A stretch of DNA of 64,000 nucleotides from Branchiostoma floridae (GCF_000003815.2 NC_049994.1:9771148-9835147); one strand, 5' to 3'; positions 38,890 to 49,946 are shown, counted from the stretch's first letter. The notes: a model not told the origin generated them from the sequence alone. Made by a program: numbers and translations.

Positions 38890-40554
38890 TATATAAGTTG
38901 TCTTAAAATGTTCACAGCGGTTTTCATATTTTTTGTCTTTGCAATGATCTCTCAACCGTGAATTCGTGACACAGCCAAAATGCCTGTCTAATAAAATTTT
39001 CTACTGTACATGTATTGCTACTGTACTATAGAATTATTTCACCTGCCAACTCGAAACAATCCCAAAACCCTCTTCCCCATCTACTGTGAAAATTGAAGGT
39101 AAAGAATTATCCAATAACACAACGGTGCCAAAAGACTACCTTAGCAGAAGGGTTAGAATTGTATAAACTGAAAAATCTGAATGATTTCTATAGTTTCATA
39201 GTAAAATAGCTGACATGTAATGAAATTGATTGAATGAATGATTGAGTTACTGATCACTTTTTACAGCTATTGTCTTGTATAGTTTTAAAAGTTGGTGGCG
39301 TGCCCATATGTCAATTTATCATTGGTAGACAAAGCTTACTATATCATTAATTGATCTGGGAAAAGAATTCTTTAAATTCATCATTGGTAAATTTAAAATG
39401 ATACGTAATTTTAGTATATTACCCCGATGGGGATAGGTGTCAGTTTTTAGATCAGCCTCAGCTTCAGGCTATTCTGTTGTCTATACTCCCTCCTTCCTCA
39501 CAATATGTTCAGGTACAACACTGAACACTTCGTCAACAACATCAGAGAATGGCCTTGAAACTGCAGTATCATGTGGAAATGGGTGTGATTAGAGGAATCC
39601 ACAATAATCTGATGTTCCAAAATGGGAACATCTACTGAGATCAGTTGTTCGCAGGAGTATCTGTATGATGGATAGAGACTATTGTTTTCTGGATGGGGTT
39701 CAGAGAGGCGTATGCTCAACAATCAATCACATGGCAGGGAAAACGACAGCTTTCCAAAGTTATAAATATTTCCCTCCCCTCCTGGCTTTTCTGCCTGCTT
39801 TCTCTTTCTTGCTTCATTTCAAGGCCACATGCCGTGAAATTTGGTATGATATGAGGATTCGACGGATGGAGTGTTCTGTAACACCCCCAAAATTTTCACA
39901 AGTAAAATGTGGGATTTCTTGATGATTTTGTTCTGTTTCATAATTTGTAGACAAGGAGACCTCAAGGACTGTTTCTGTTACTGCACATAGGCAGTGAGAT
40001 ATTAGTATTACTGTCTTCAATCTAATGATCGAAAAAACTTCACAGTATTTACTTGTTATAAAGTTTGTGTACTAACACTTCATGATCACCTATGTTCGTG
40101 ATGATGATGTCACCTTCTATTTCACACCATCTTTGATCCTTGCCAGGGCTTTCTAGAGCATCCATGCTTCTGTCACCGGGTGGAGTTTTAGCCCTAAACT
40201 ACGAACAAGTATTTCAATGGTTCCAACTCTCTTGACAATCTAAAATCAGACACTTATGACATTTTCATCAGGATGTCAACACTGAGACCATAAAGCTTTT
40301 TGAAATTAGCTTAAGTCTAAATACAGCAGACAGCATTTTGTGGGTTTAAGACGTTCAAAATTTCCTTGGAGACCATGCAAACTTGATTTTTATTCTCGGA
40401 TCTCCAAGTAGATGTACATGTATTCTGCTCATTCTATCATGCACATTGTATGTCATGCCTATCATTTATTGCAACAGTTTATAACTTTTTAGTATTGTAT
40501 TTTTCGGACCAAGGTATCTTTCGAACTATCTAAGACCCACTGAAATGTATCCTT

Positions 40555-40579
40555 CTTTGTTTGTTTGTTTGTTTGTTTG
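40555..40579. repeat. TTTG microsatellite
   Basis: Six tandem TTTG units. Confidence 0.9.
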
Positions 40580-40872
40580 ACAATGTGAAATAAATTACAT
40601 GTGTGCCAAAAGTTGTTATCCTTTGTTTTTCACCTGTTATGAATACAAATCATTTCGCATGGTTAATAAGATGCTCGAAGCTTGGAAAGATAAAAACCTG
40701 TCAAAGGCTTATATCCACAAATTACAACCAGAATTTGTTATGAGCTTTGGAATTTGAAAAGATTGATAGAACTGTTAATTGGGGTTTATTGGGGCCTAAT
40801 TTGCAAGGAAAGGAAGGTGGCTACAAGTGGCCACTTTGGGGGGGTCATCACCTTACCAGGTTTGTTTTTGGA

Positions 40873-41285
40873 TCTTAAGGATGGTCCTAGCTCTTAAGTA
40901 GGGTCCTATCTCTTAAGGATAGTCCTAGCTCTTAAGGATGGTCCTAGCTAGCTCTTAAGGATGGTCCTAGCTCTTAAGTATGGTCCTAGCTCTTAAGGAT
41001 GGTCCTAGCTCTTAAGTATGGTCCAAGCTCTTAAGGATAGTCCTAGCTCTTAAGGAAGGTCCTATAGCTAGCTCTTAAGGATGGTCGGGTCCTAGCTCTT
41101 AAGTATGGTCCAAGCTCTTAAGGATAGTCCTAGCTCTTAAGGAAGGTCCTAGCTCTTAAGGATGGTCTGGTACTAGCTCTTAAGGATGGTCCTAGCTCTT
41201 AAGTATGGTCTAAGCTCTTAAGGATAGTCCTAGCTCTTAACGATGGTCCTAGCTCTTAAGTATGGTCCTAGCTCTTAAGGATTGT
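40873..41285. repeat. 19-bp minisatellite
   Basis: About 21 tandem units of CTTAAGGATGGTCCTAGCT with small changes (AAGTATGG, AAGGATAG). CTTAAG anchors are 19 apart (40874, 40893, 40912). TAGCTAGC expansions appear at two points. Noncoding. Confidence 0.92.
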
Positions 41286-41734
41286 CCCTTCAGTTTACAT
41301 GAGCGGTAAAATACTAGATGCCAACTGAGGAATTCACTTCATTATAATATAAGCCACCATGATAAGAATTACAAAAGCAAAACAATCAATGCATGAATCC
41401 AATAAGATGGCCTATTGTGCAAATGCAATTCTTCAGTGTTTTCCAAACAAAAGTTAATCTAAATGTATTTGGCTGTGTCCTTTAAACTGCATGCATCATA
41501 GAATTGGCTCTATGAAGCTACATGTACTATTGTGCGGTATATCACAATGTCATGTATAGTATATCAGAATCAATGTATGTTAAAGTATATGTAGATAAAG
41601 GTAAGACATCCAAGTAAATACATTCAAATCTGCATTACATTACATTGTACAAAACACATTTAATATCATCATTACGGGAGTCTTCATAAGGTCAACAAAT
41701 AAATCAAATCAACAAACGTGAGTGCTTTGGTATC

Positions 41735-41830
41735 CAACGTGAAAGAGTGCTGGCTAAAGCCTCTGTCACACATCCAGGACTTTGATCCCAACCAAGGTCG
41801 GCACTGGGTTGGGAGTAGCTAAATAGAATC
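41735..41830 (+). repeat. Possible tRNA-like SINE head
   Basis: TGCTGGCTAAAGCCTC (A-box-like) and GACTTTGATCCCAACC (B-box-like) are about 35 bases apart. Weak matches only. Confidence 0.25.
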
Positions 41831-44800
41831 CATCCTTTTCTAAACTATCAGAGAGGAAAGGGCTAGATTTGATGGACATTGTATGGAGAGTACATTTTTA
41901 CCACTGCAAAATTTCCATCTCTGCGGCAGGAACAAAATATATTTAATTTATCTACGTAACAAAATAAATAAAAAAAGTTGTACTCTATTTAGGTACATTA
42001 CGGGTACATGTATTGAATTTTGGACCTGTACCTAAATGATTTTCACTGTTACGGTATCAGTATGGGTACTGGAAATGGTTCACATCCCTACGCCTGCTGT
42101 GTATAATATATACAGTGTAATAAAATCCCATACAAAATCCCTTAGAGTTAGAGCTTCCTCCCTCTAGATCTCCTGACTACATGTGGTAACACTGATACTT
42201 AAAACATTCCCAGCAGCTTTGGTGACTAAGTAAACAGGAGATGAAGTTTCACAACAGGAGTGCTTGTCAAATTATCTCTTTTTATTTATTACATACTCAG
42301 CAGTACAAGGTTACTTCAGCTGGAGAGCTTAGGAAAAAACACTGCCCAGAATCTTGAAACTATTTACGTATTAGTCTGTTTGTTTGTTTGTCTGTGTAAC
42401 ATAAACTCCGCTGTCCAGGGCTGTAACTGGCCGATCCCTGCTTAGGCTGCTATAACTATAAGCGAGATTTAATCAGGCTATGTGCCCTACATATACATAT
42501 GTCAGGGTAGAGATTACAATGTGGCTGAATCCCCGAATCCAAAGGTAAAGACTCCGAATGTCTGATCAGAAACTCCAATAAGAATCCTAGGAAAGTGTTA
42601 GGGTGGCCGCCCATTTATAAATCCTATATTTCAAGTCAATTTGTTGGTTTGAAGTGACATACCATTAAATCAAAGTTGAAATAAAAAGTAGAAATGACCA
42701 GTTTCTCCCAGACCACAATCTCTACCTGTACATGTACACAAGTTTTCAATGATTGCAGTGAAAAAAAAACAGACTGCCTGATCAAATAGAAACTATCAGT
42801 AAGTACATTTGAACTTATCAAGTGTAACATTTGCCTTATAGAAACATGTTTGCAGCACTCATCTTAACAGAATTCAAATATCAGTTATACAAATAGCTAT
42901 CAGAAATCAGTTTCCATTCACAATCTTCTTCCTGAAAGCCTCCCCCATGAAACTGATTGCCTAAGAAGTGGTTTAATAGACATTTGCTGCGCTGAATTGC
43001 CCGCAATTTGAACTCCTAATTTGGTTTCAATTCAAGCCCTAAATTCTCCCTCAGCAGTGTAAGACATATACAATACAGTCGAATCATGCTGCGAATGTGC
43101 AGCTACGTGTAAGCAAGGCACAGCAACTCCTCGGAGATAATTATCTGTTATTCCAAAATTAGCCCGTTCCCCTGGGTACAAGAGGGCTGACCTTGGGACC
43201 AAGAGCACTTTTGACTTCTAAGCACTGCTGGTGCCTGCCAATGATGGCCATAAAATTACCTTCTTCAGCGCTGGCATCGTTTCAAAACCAGCGCTAGGCT
43301 GAGTACTTCTTCATGGAGATGGGATTGTGTAGCTCTAAAATCCTCTATGATCTATGGAAACTTTACCAGCATCTCCTAGAACTGTGGAAGCCAATTTTAT
43401 GCATGGACATGCAGCAGTAAATAAAGCTATGAAGGCAACCAAATATCTCCTGTCTAGATTGTAGCAGACTCTTACATGTGCAGCTAGCTATGCAGTTTTC
43501 TACATCCTCAAGATATATATAGATGTCTTATCATTCCATGGATGAAATTTTCCATGGGAGTGAATTTTTTGTCAGCTACAAGGATGCATATCTCCATAGC
43601 TGACTCTACAGCTTTCATGATTTCTATGTATGTCCTCTTAAGGGGGTACGTATCTCACTGGTCTTCAGTATATTGGTAGTGTCACTGCATTCTAAATTGA
43701 ATAAATTTTGTATTACGCTTGAGTTTGTTATCTGATTATCATTCAAAACGTACAAGCATGACTAAACGACAACAAACTAAAGAGCGTAAAAAAATTGTAT
43801 TTTTTAAAATGAAATTTGTTGAGTGATATCAAATTGCTTGGCGACAGTAATGCTTCAGTACGATACCCCCTTTATTTTGTAGACCCTCCAAATATTCTGG
43901 TGTATGGTGTTACAGACACGTACACTATGCTCGAAATACACACTTACACTTGCAAATGCAACCACATTTTGGCGCAACTTAATTTTTAACCCAGGTAGCG
44001 CAGTGTGCAACCTAAAATTTTGTAGTAGGAACACCGCTTTACCCCCACCTACATGCAAATAGCTTTTATATTTATTTCTTGATACTCTACTCTACTCTAT
44101 AGTAGCAGTTACATGTAACTGGAAGAAAAGATAATGGATTAAGTAGTTGATTTGAAGAAAGTGATACATACATTGTATGTCTAGTAACTTGGAAGTGGGG
44201 CCAATCTGAAATGTTGACATTACATACAACCTGGCTTTTGACTCAGGTTGCCACCTGACCGAAAAAAGTATATTGAGCACTGTGTACAGGACTTATATTA
44301 TAATCTAGTTCTTTGTATTCTGTAGGTTCAAAACAAATTGTAAGCAAACAATGTTCACATGTTTTTCAGATTCCTGCTGCAATGTGACAACAGGGAGAAG
44401 CTTGACTAGAAGAAGCAAGACTCGGAAGGCAAACAACACAATGTGATACAGTGCAACTACATTTAACTATAATCAATACTCTCGCCTTGAGCCAGCCAGG
44501 TCATTAGCAAACCTATCAGCAACACAGGATACACAACAAGAAAGTAGGAACTACTAAGGAAGTGTGTTTTGGGTACTGTTTGTATATCTAATGGTCTTTT
44601 TAATAGTTTTATGCACTATGTAAAGACCATGCAGGTATGGAAAAGACCAATTGCATTCTTATCACTAGCCGAAGAATATTACATTCCATATTACTAGAAT
44701 GTGGCTGTGTTTATTCCCAACATAACTCGAGGAGCCATAAAATGAACTTTTGTTATATTGATGTATTTTTTTCAATGTGTTTTTCCTAACGAAGTTTACA

Positions 44801-44831
44801 CACAGCTTTGTGTGTATTCTTACCCACTAAG

Positions 44832-45179
44832 CAGGGCTCAAGCCAGCTCGAAATTTTTTTCCGTCAACCAATTCCCATCGTCGCCAAAACCGCGAAAACT
44901 AATTATTCCAGGAGTTAGAAGGACTGAACTGAGACCTTGAAAAACAGGTTTTTAATGAGATTATCGTATGCGAAAGGGCGCCGACACACATTGTCAACAA
45001 TCATAACAATAGTTAAACAAACAGTGTGTAGCTTTTACGACTGCGGACAGCGTCCCCAAGCCGCCTGAAGCTTCCAACAAGGATTTTTGTCCGTCAAGAT
45101 TGACGGATTGGTTTTAAACTTGTCATGAGCAGTAAATTTCCATCAATTGACGGAAAAACGGACGCTGGCTAGAGCCCTG
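44832..45179. mobile_element. Non-autonomous hAT-type element, 348 bp
   Basis: Ends CAGGGCTCAAGCCAGC and GCTGGCTAGAGCCCTG pair at 15 of 16 positions, and an exact 8-bp duplication CCACTAAG flanks it (44824-44831 and 45180-45187). The CAGGG terminus and 8-bp duplication are typical of hAT elements. The interior has GTCAA-TTGACGG words and no transposase. A related end, AGGGTCCTAGCCAGCG, appears at about 37.43 kb. Confidence 0.88.
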
Positions 45180-46570
45180 CCACTAAGGTATATTGTAACA
45201 GTAATGTACCGTCCTTTCATTAGTTTTAGATTTGCCTGATTGAACCCATCTGTATCTGAATACATGTAGGTCAGCTGGTATAAAAACCCTTTGTCATAAC
45301 ACACCAACATTATGGCACCGAGTCAATGATTGTAGTATTCATTGTATTATCATGATTCATATAGTATGCATACTATGCACTGTAATGTGCATGTATAATA
45401 TGTTGATCACAATTGTCTTGATCACACATAACATCAAAGTACATTATTGTTTAATCATCCAATGAATCCTTTTTTCAATAGGGAAGAGTTCTATTTTACT
45501 ACAGTAACTCTAGTCAAGCTGTTGTGCTTCTTAATAGTGAAATACAGTGTACTTAAAATGTAATGTTATTCATGATTATTACCAAAACCGTTTGTCTAAT
45601 TATTACCAAATGCCTGTGATGTCCATTGAAATAATCCCAAGTAATACTAGTCAATACTAACTAAGAAAAGCAAGGATAATCAAACTTGAATTTCACTGAG
45701 ACTACAATGTACATTTACCTTCACCTGTGGCTTTATTTCCATTTCCATTGCCACTGTCATTGACAGATGAACTCATGGCCCATACTGTGCAATTCCCCAA
45801 GCGAATTGAAATCCTATATCATTTGCGATGGAAGAGTATCGGCATTTTTCATGTCAAGTGGACAATAGGTTGCCAACAATATCCAACCATTTCTAGCAGG
45901 CACGCTTAAGATGTCTATTCAACTCTACTCTTAACAACATGGTCGCATCATCAAGGGAACCATTACTTCGATTTGTTTACAAAAAGTACTTGCTTCACAT
46001 ATCAATTTCACACATATTATGTAACGTTCGTGCAGTGCAGTGACGTTTTGCCATTTTAACATGCCCTAGATAAGCTTCCTTCACAAACGATGATAAAGTG
46101 GGTAGAAGCATTAAGGACAATTTCAATCCAATTTGGAGAGAACCAAATCCGATCTTATCTTCACACGGGTCGGGATGAAACGTTAGAAGCGTAATTTGGA
46201 GAGCGAATTTCGGCGACATGCAAACTCTGACATCAAAGTCTACGCTGATGGAGCAAGTGATGCAGCGTTCGAAACAAAGGCCCGCTTGCCTGATGAAAAA
46301 TTACGACTGTTTAGACTATAAGATCCAAGTCTTTTGTGGAGCAAAGCTGATCGATACGCACACCGTACGGGGAAAATAATTTCATATTTGGCTACGCAGG
46401 CAGACGTAAAATAAACCTCGGACAACGCTATATGGATCCTTTAAACCTTTCTATCTCTACATCTCTTGGTCGCACGGCAGCAAAACTTTGCACACTTATT
46501 AGGACTATCATTAAGAGCAACTCAATAAAAGAAGGAGTTGTCAAGGCGAAGGACAAGCTGACAAACGTAC

Positions 46571-46615
46571 CTCGAAGTCGCGAGACTCGTTGTAGCGGGC
46601 AAACTTGTCCGCCAT
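46571..46615 (-). CDS. Probable first coding exon of an unidentified minus-strand gene (partial)
   Basis: On the minus strand, AACATGGCGGAC gives a strong start context (A at -3, G at +4) and also resembles a YY1-type CAACATGGCGG start-site motif. Fifteen codons read MADKFARYNESRDFE and end exactly at a good donor, GAG then GTACGT, in phase 0. The surroundings are CpG-rich, unlike the AT-rich flanks, as expected for a promoter-proximal first exon. I do not recognise the protein. Its later exons should lie to the left, where none could be identified, so its introns may be long. It starts about 1.2 kb downstream of the ASB1-like stop in the same orientation. Confidence 0.55.
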
Positions 46616-46679
46616 GTTGACAGGTCCAAGTCTCGTGGCAATTCGCGCGAGACGGGACGAGACCTCGAGACGAGACCTC

Positions 46680-46727
46680 CACCTGCCCACAGCTGCCCCC
46701 ACCTGGACATTCACCTGTTTCCACCTG
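46680..46727. promoter_or_regulatory. Cluster of five E-boxes at ~10-bp spacing
   Basis: CACCTG occurs at 46680, 46700, 46712 and 46722, and CAGCTG at 46690: five CANNTG sites in 48 bases with start spacings of 10, 10, 12 and 10. CACCTG (CAGGTG on the other strand) is the site type bound by Snail and ZEB factors and some bHLH proteins. The cluster lies 65-112 bases upstream of the ATG at 46615, in promoter or 5' UTR. Confidence 0.6.
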
Positions 46728-47327
46728 CTAGATATCGACCTTGACCTTAAATCTCTTCCAATTTTCGCAATTCAGGTTTAAGTGAAGTACGAATGCAGAA
46801 TATTTGTTACGATATGTCTTTTCTCCTCTCACTTCTCATGAGATTTGATAGAGGCCATCTCTTAAGACCTTTGCCATTCTTTTATTCTTCCTTCTTGCCA
46901 GACTTACTAAAAAGTGTGAGTTGAGGCCTAGCTTAGCTAATTTTCATTTTCTGCTCATCATCTCTCACTCTACTCCATGAACCAGTAGTTCAAGTTCCCC
47001 ACACCTCTGCTTCCACTTTTGATTGACATTTAGAGACTTTGTTAACTTTTTATATTCTTTAAAAACATATTCATCTACAAAGTACATGTAATGTTATATG
47101 ATGACCAGCTCCCCAGTTTTGCCCTGACGCTTGCTACATAATGCAATACAACACCACAGGGAGTCTACTACTTAACCAGTAACCATGGTGGCAGCCATCC
47201 TTATCTTTTTGGAACAGAGGAAATGGACCAAAAAACAATGTTTCCCTCCCGTGAAACTGTACTGAGGGAAAAACCAGAGTGAATACAGATAACTTGCAGT
47301 TATTATTATATTCAATCTATTTACTTT

Positions 47328-47333
47328 TTTATT
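47328..47333 (-). terminator. Possible polyadenylation signal of the ASB1-like gene
   Basis: AATAAA on the minus strand, about 450 bases after the stop codon. Position and strand are suitable, but the hexamer is common in AT-rich DNA and other signals are possible. Confidence 0.3.
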
Positions 47334-47780
47334 ATAAATCTTTAAAGACGGATAAAGAAGAGTCGTTACTCCAATAAACTACAATCTTTGTGTGATATTG
47401 ATTAAACATTTGGACGCACAAACCATGAACCAGTCAAGAGGCTGAGATTGGTAGAATAATCACTGTTCTCCATTTTTAGCAGGGCTGATTTATCAGGCAT
47501 GTTGCTATACAAGGTCATGTTAAGGAGGTTAAGTGGTCATATCTTTCTTGAAGTCATGCTAGCCTATAGGCACGTGCAGTTCATAGAAATATTGCAAGGT
47601 GTCACTTTTGCAAAGTCGATTCCACAGGCTGGTGCTTGACAAGATGACTTTGGAAAGTTTCATGCACAACTGCCTATTAAAGACATTGTCAAAATATTAA
47701 TACGTCCCTTGCAAAGGGAACTTAATGCATTCCTTATTGGTAATTGTAGTGGTATTGGTGATTCAATTTATATGTCTCTA

Positions 47781-47911
47781 TCACATTGCAAATAGTAGAA
47801 AGTTGGTGAGTTTGGTTGGTAGTGGAAGTGCCGGAATCTCTTGGAGTCTGTGTGGTCCAAGACATCGTCTGATTCCAATTCGGCACTGTGACTGCAGGAG
47901 AAGTGGAGACA
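47781..47911 (-). CDS. ASB1: ASB1-like exon 4 (SOCS box and stop)
   Basis: Acceptor TTTCTACAG is followed by 131 coding bases to the TGA at 47783-47781. The phase-1 junction gives V, then SPLLLQSQCRIGIRRCLGPH, RLQEIPALPLPTKLTNFLLF and AM-stop. The CR-AIRR-LG-HRL and LPLP pattern is the SOCS box expected for ASB1. The exon has no internal start codon and overlaps a chance plus-strand frame, so it is easily missed. Confidence 0.88.
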
Positions 47912-49946
47912 CTGTAGAAAAACACAAATAAAACAGAACCAATTTAGAAAAAATGTCTTTGTAAGGATTTCATTTTGTGGTAGGCGTGGAAAACGAATTT
48001 GCAGTGTATTAAGTTACCTGTCGAAACCATACTGTAACATAAAAACACATAATTATTCGCTGTGTCATGGTTTTATGGTACACAGGTGAAACACTGGGTA
48101 CTTGAACCCCACTGTTACACAGGCAACACAAAAACTGCAAAAATTAAACCACCACAAATATTTCATGATTCACAGTACTTAACTTCACAGTACACTTAAA
48201 CATAAACTGGTATCAACTGATATAATCTCACAATGCTAGCCAGTAATCTCACAGAAAAGGTCACCAAAGATTACCTAGACTCGATCGAATGAATCTGGCA
48301 CTCTCATTTCTTGAGTCACTGTCTGCTGTCCTTCCACTGGAGTTCCTTTGGAACCTGTTGATTCCAAACTCTATAAGTAGTTGGGCAAACTCAACAGGTA
48401 GATCATGTCTCACTACAACTTGCAGAAGGGACTCATCTTTTGACAAGTTTGTTAGATTCAACTGCCTTCTGATGTGGAAATCTGGGTCAGCACCGGAGCA
48501 GAGCAGTAACTTACAGCATTCAAAATGTTTATAGATCAAAGTGATGTACAGTACGGTGCTGCAGAGAGCACCCATCTCCATGATAGGTTTCGAGAAGTTA
48601 AGTTCTGCTCCATATTTAATCAGCACTTTCATGCACTGGAGGCAGCCATCTTGAGCTGCTCTAAAGAGAGGCGTGGCGAGGTTGTTTGGGTCACCGTTAG
48701 GGACAGCACCGGCCTTTAACAGCACCTCTGCACAGTCCGAGTGTTTCCTCCGCACTGCTGCATACAGGGGAGTCTGTGACTGAGAAAAAAATCAGTAAGT
48801 TCTCTGTACGTCATTTGTACATGTACATTCTACAAATACTGCAAAACAGTGTAACAGAAGAACCGAAAGCAGCCATGGCATATCATTCTGTAGTTGAGTA
48901 AATCATGTTTCTCTTTTCACTGAGTCTGCATGTCTTTGGCTAACACCGTACCTTAATGTCTGCCACCTCCAGCCCCGCACCATGTGAGACCAGGTACTGC
49001 ACACAGTCCACATGACCCTTTGCTGCTGCTAACCTCAATGGTGTGCAGCCCAGATGATTCTTACTGTCGATCTGCCTGGGATCACATTCAATGATATGTA
49101 CATGTACTAACGTTATAAGTAAATAATGCCACAACAACACATCTTTGTAGCTTGAAAAAGTCTTGTTGTCTAATCTAATTTGACCCTTGCAAATTACCTC
49201 AAAACACAATCCTAATCTGTTTCAATTACTTATCCGTTCTACTTCGCCCTACCATTAGAACCCTTCCCTGTCTCCTGAACTTAGTGTGCTGAAGGACCTT
49301 CCTTGTCCCTTCCTTATTGCTGAAGGGCCATCCCTGTCCTTAGTGCTGAAGGGCTGTCCCTGTCCTTATTGCTGAAAGGCCATCCATGTCCTTATTGCTG
49401 AAGGGCTGTCCCTGTCCTTAGTGCTGAAGGACTGTCCCTGTCCTTAGTGCTGAAGGGCCGTCCCTGCCCTTAGTGCTGAAGGGCCGTCCCTGTCCTTTGT
49501 ACTGAAGGACCTTCCCTGTCTGTTGTCCTTAGTACTGAAGGACATTCCATTTCCCCTGCCCTGAGTACTGAAGGACCTTCCCTGTCCCCTGCCCTTAGTG
49601 CTGAAGGACTTTCCCTGTCCTTATTGCTGGATGAAGGATCATCTCTGACCCCTGTCTTTAGTTCCAAGGGGCCTTACCATTACCCCTGCCCATTCCTTTT
49701 TTGGCCCCAGTTCTTAAACATGGAGTGCTTACTTGTCCCACCATCAAATATTACACTGTGAAGAATGCAGGCCTGCTTGGAGGCTGGGCTGACCACTTAC
49801 CCCTTCATGTCACCTTCTATCAGCTGTCTCAAGCTGTCCAGATCTCCCGTCTCTGCTGCCCTGTGGAGCTGGTTGTCCTCTCCCTCCCTTAGCGGTACCA
49901 GCTGCCTCAACACGGCTGACAGTCTCTGCTTCTGAACAGCTTCCAT
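47781..49946 (-). CDS. ASB1: ASB1-like ankyrin repeat and SOCS box protein, complete (4 coding exons)
   Basis: Predicted substrate receptor of a Cullin-5/Elongin-BC ubiquitin ligase: ankyrin repeats bind the target and the C-terminal SOCS box recruits the ligase (family knowledge). Exons on the minus strand are 49946-49801, 49075-48952, 48779-48275 and 47911-47781, all GT-AG and phase-consistent, giving 301 residues against about 335 in vertebrate ASB1. Visible ankyrin motifs include DNQLHRAAETGDLDSLRQLI (about 24-43), CTPLRLAAAKGHVDCVQYLV (about 60-79), TPLYAAVRRKHSDCAEVLL (about 93-111), TPLFRAAQDGCLQCMKVLI, and ESLLQVVVRHDLPVEFAQLL near the end of the array. The last exon supplies SPLLLQSQCRIGIRRCLG and LPLPTKLTNFLL, the BC-box and Cul5-box of a SOCS box. 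The CTPLR, GADPDF, HRLQ-IP-LPLP and VVRH features point to ASB1 rather than other ASBs. The ATG is the first after an in-frame TGA at 49989-49991. It is head-to-head with the CP2 gene. Confidence 0.9.
48275..48779 (-). CDS. ASB1: ASB1-like exon 3 (remaining ankyrin repeats)
   Basis: 505 bases from acceptor TTTCTCAG to donor GTAATC. It begins SQTPLYAAVRRKHSDCAEVL in phase 0 and ends in phase 1 after ARFIRSSL. Reading through the donor would stop five codons later without a SOCS box, so splicing to 47911 is preferred. Confidence 0.88.
48952..49075 (-). CDS. ASB1: ASB1-like exon 2 (second ankyrin repeat)
   Basis: 124 bases from acceptor CCCAG to donor GTACGG. The first base completes a glycine codon begun in exon 1, then QIDSKNHLGCTPLRLAAAKG follows. 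The exon ends in phase 0 after ADIK. This matches the ASB1 segment containing CTPLRIAA. Confidence 0.88.
49280..49640. repeat. 26-bp minisatellite in ASB1-like intron 1
   Basis: Tandem units of about 26 bases built around TGCTGAAGGGCCGTCCCTGT recur roughly 13 times with point differences; start-to-start distances of 26 are seen at 49321, 49347 and 49373. The array lies wholly between coding exons 1 and 2. Frames through it give repetitive VLRAGDREGPS-type peptides that are not real coding. Confidence 0.85.
49801..49946 (-). CDS. ASB1: ASB1-like exon 1 (start codon, first ankyrin repeat)
   Basis: The ATG at 49946 opens MEAVQKQRLSAVLRQLVPLR, followed by the first ankyrin helix pair. The exon ends after 146 coding bases at donor GTAAGT (phase 2). 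The transcript exon probably extends upstream to a 3' splice site TTTTCAG whose exon side begins at 50023, so a separate 5' UTR exon should lie further right. An in-frame TGA 42 bases before the ATG supports the start. Confidence 0.85.

Larger units (their letters stand above)
30780..40860. other. Gene-free tract with possible regulatory blocks
   Basis: No convincing exon. Unrepeated blocks at 32.2-32.55 kb (balanced composition, CCATTTCAGGCTCC, GAATCATGAAATGAACG) and 35.16-35.45 kb (CpG-rich, GGCGCGAGGCTTAAAACGC, CGCCGCGGGATT) stand out from the AT-rich background and are candidates for conserved noncoding elements. Poly-C runs occur near 33.72 kb. Confidence 0.35.
41290..46570. other. Gene-free tract left of the 46.6-kb first exon
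   Basis: Probably intronic to the minus-strand gene starting at 46615. Holds the hAT-type element at 44832-45179 and an unrepeated, more GC-balanced block at 42.95-43.33 kb (GCGCTGAATTGCCCGC, AACCAGCGCTAGGCTGAG). No further exon identified. Confidence 0.4.

Noticed and set aside
46428-46724. 98- and 62-codon minus-strand frames over the 46.6-kb CpG island
   Set aside because: They overlap the better-supported exon 46571-46615 in other frames and read through its donor; peptides are low-complexity (G, S, R).
47725-47931. 68-codon plus-strand frame and 63-codon minus-strand frame
   Set aside because: Shadows of the ASB1-like SOCS-box exon (47911-47781), which is in a different minus-strand frame.
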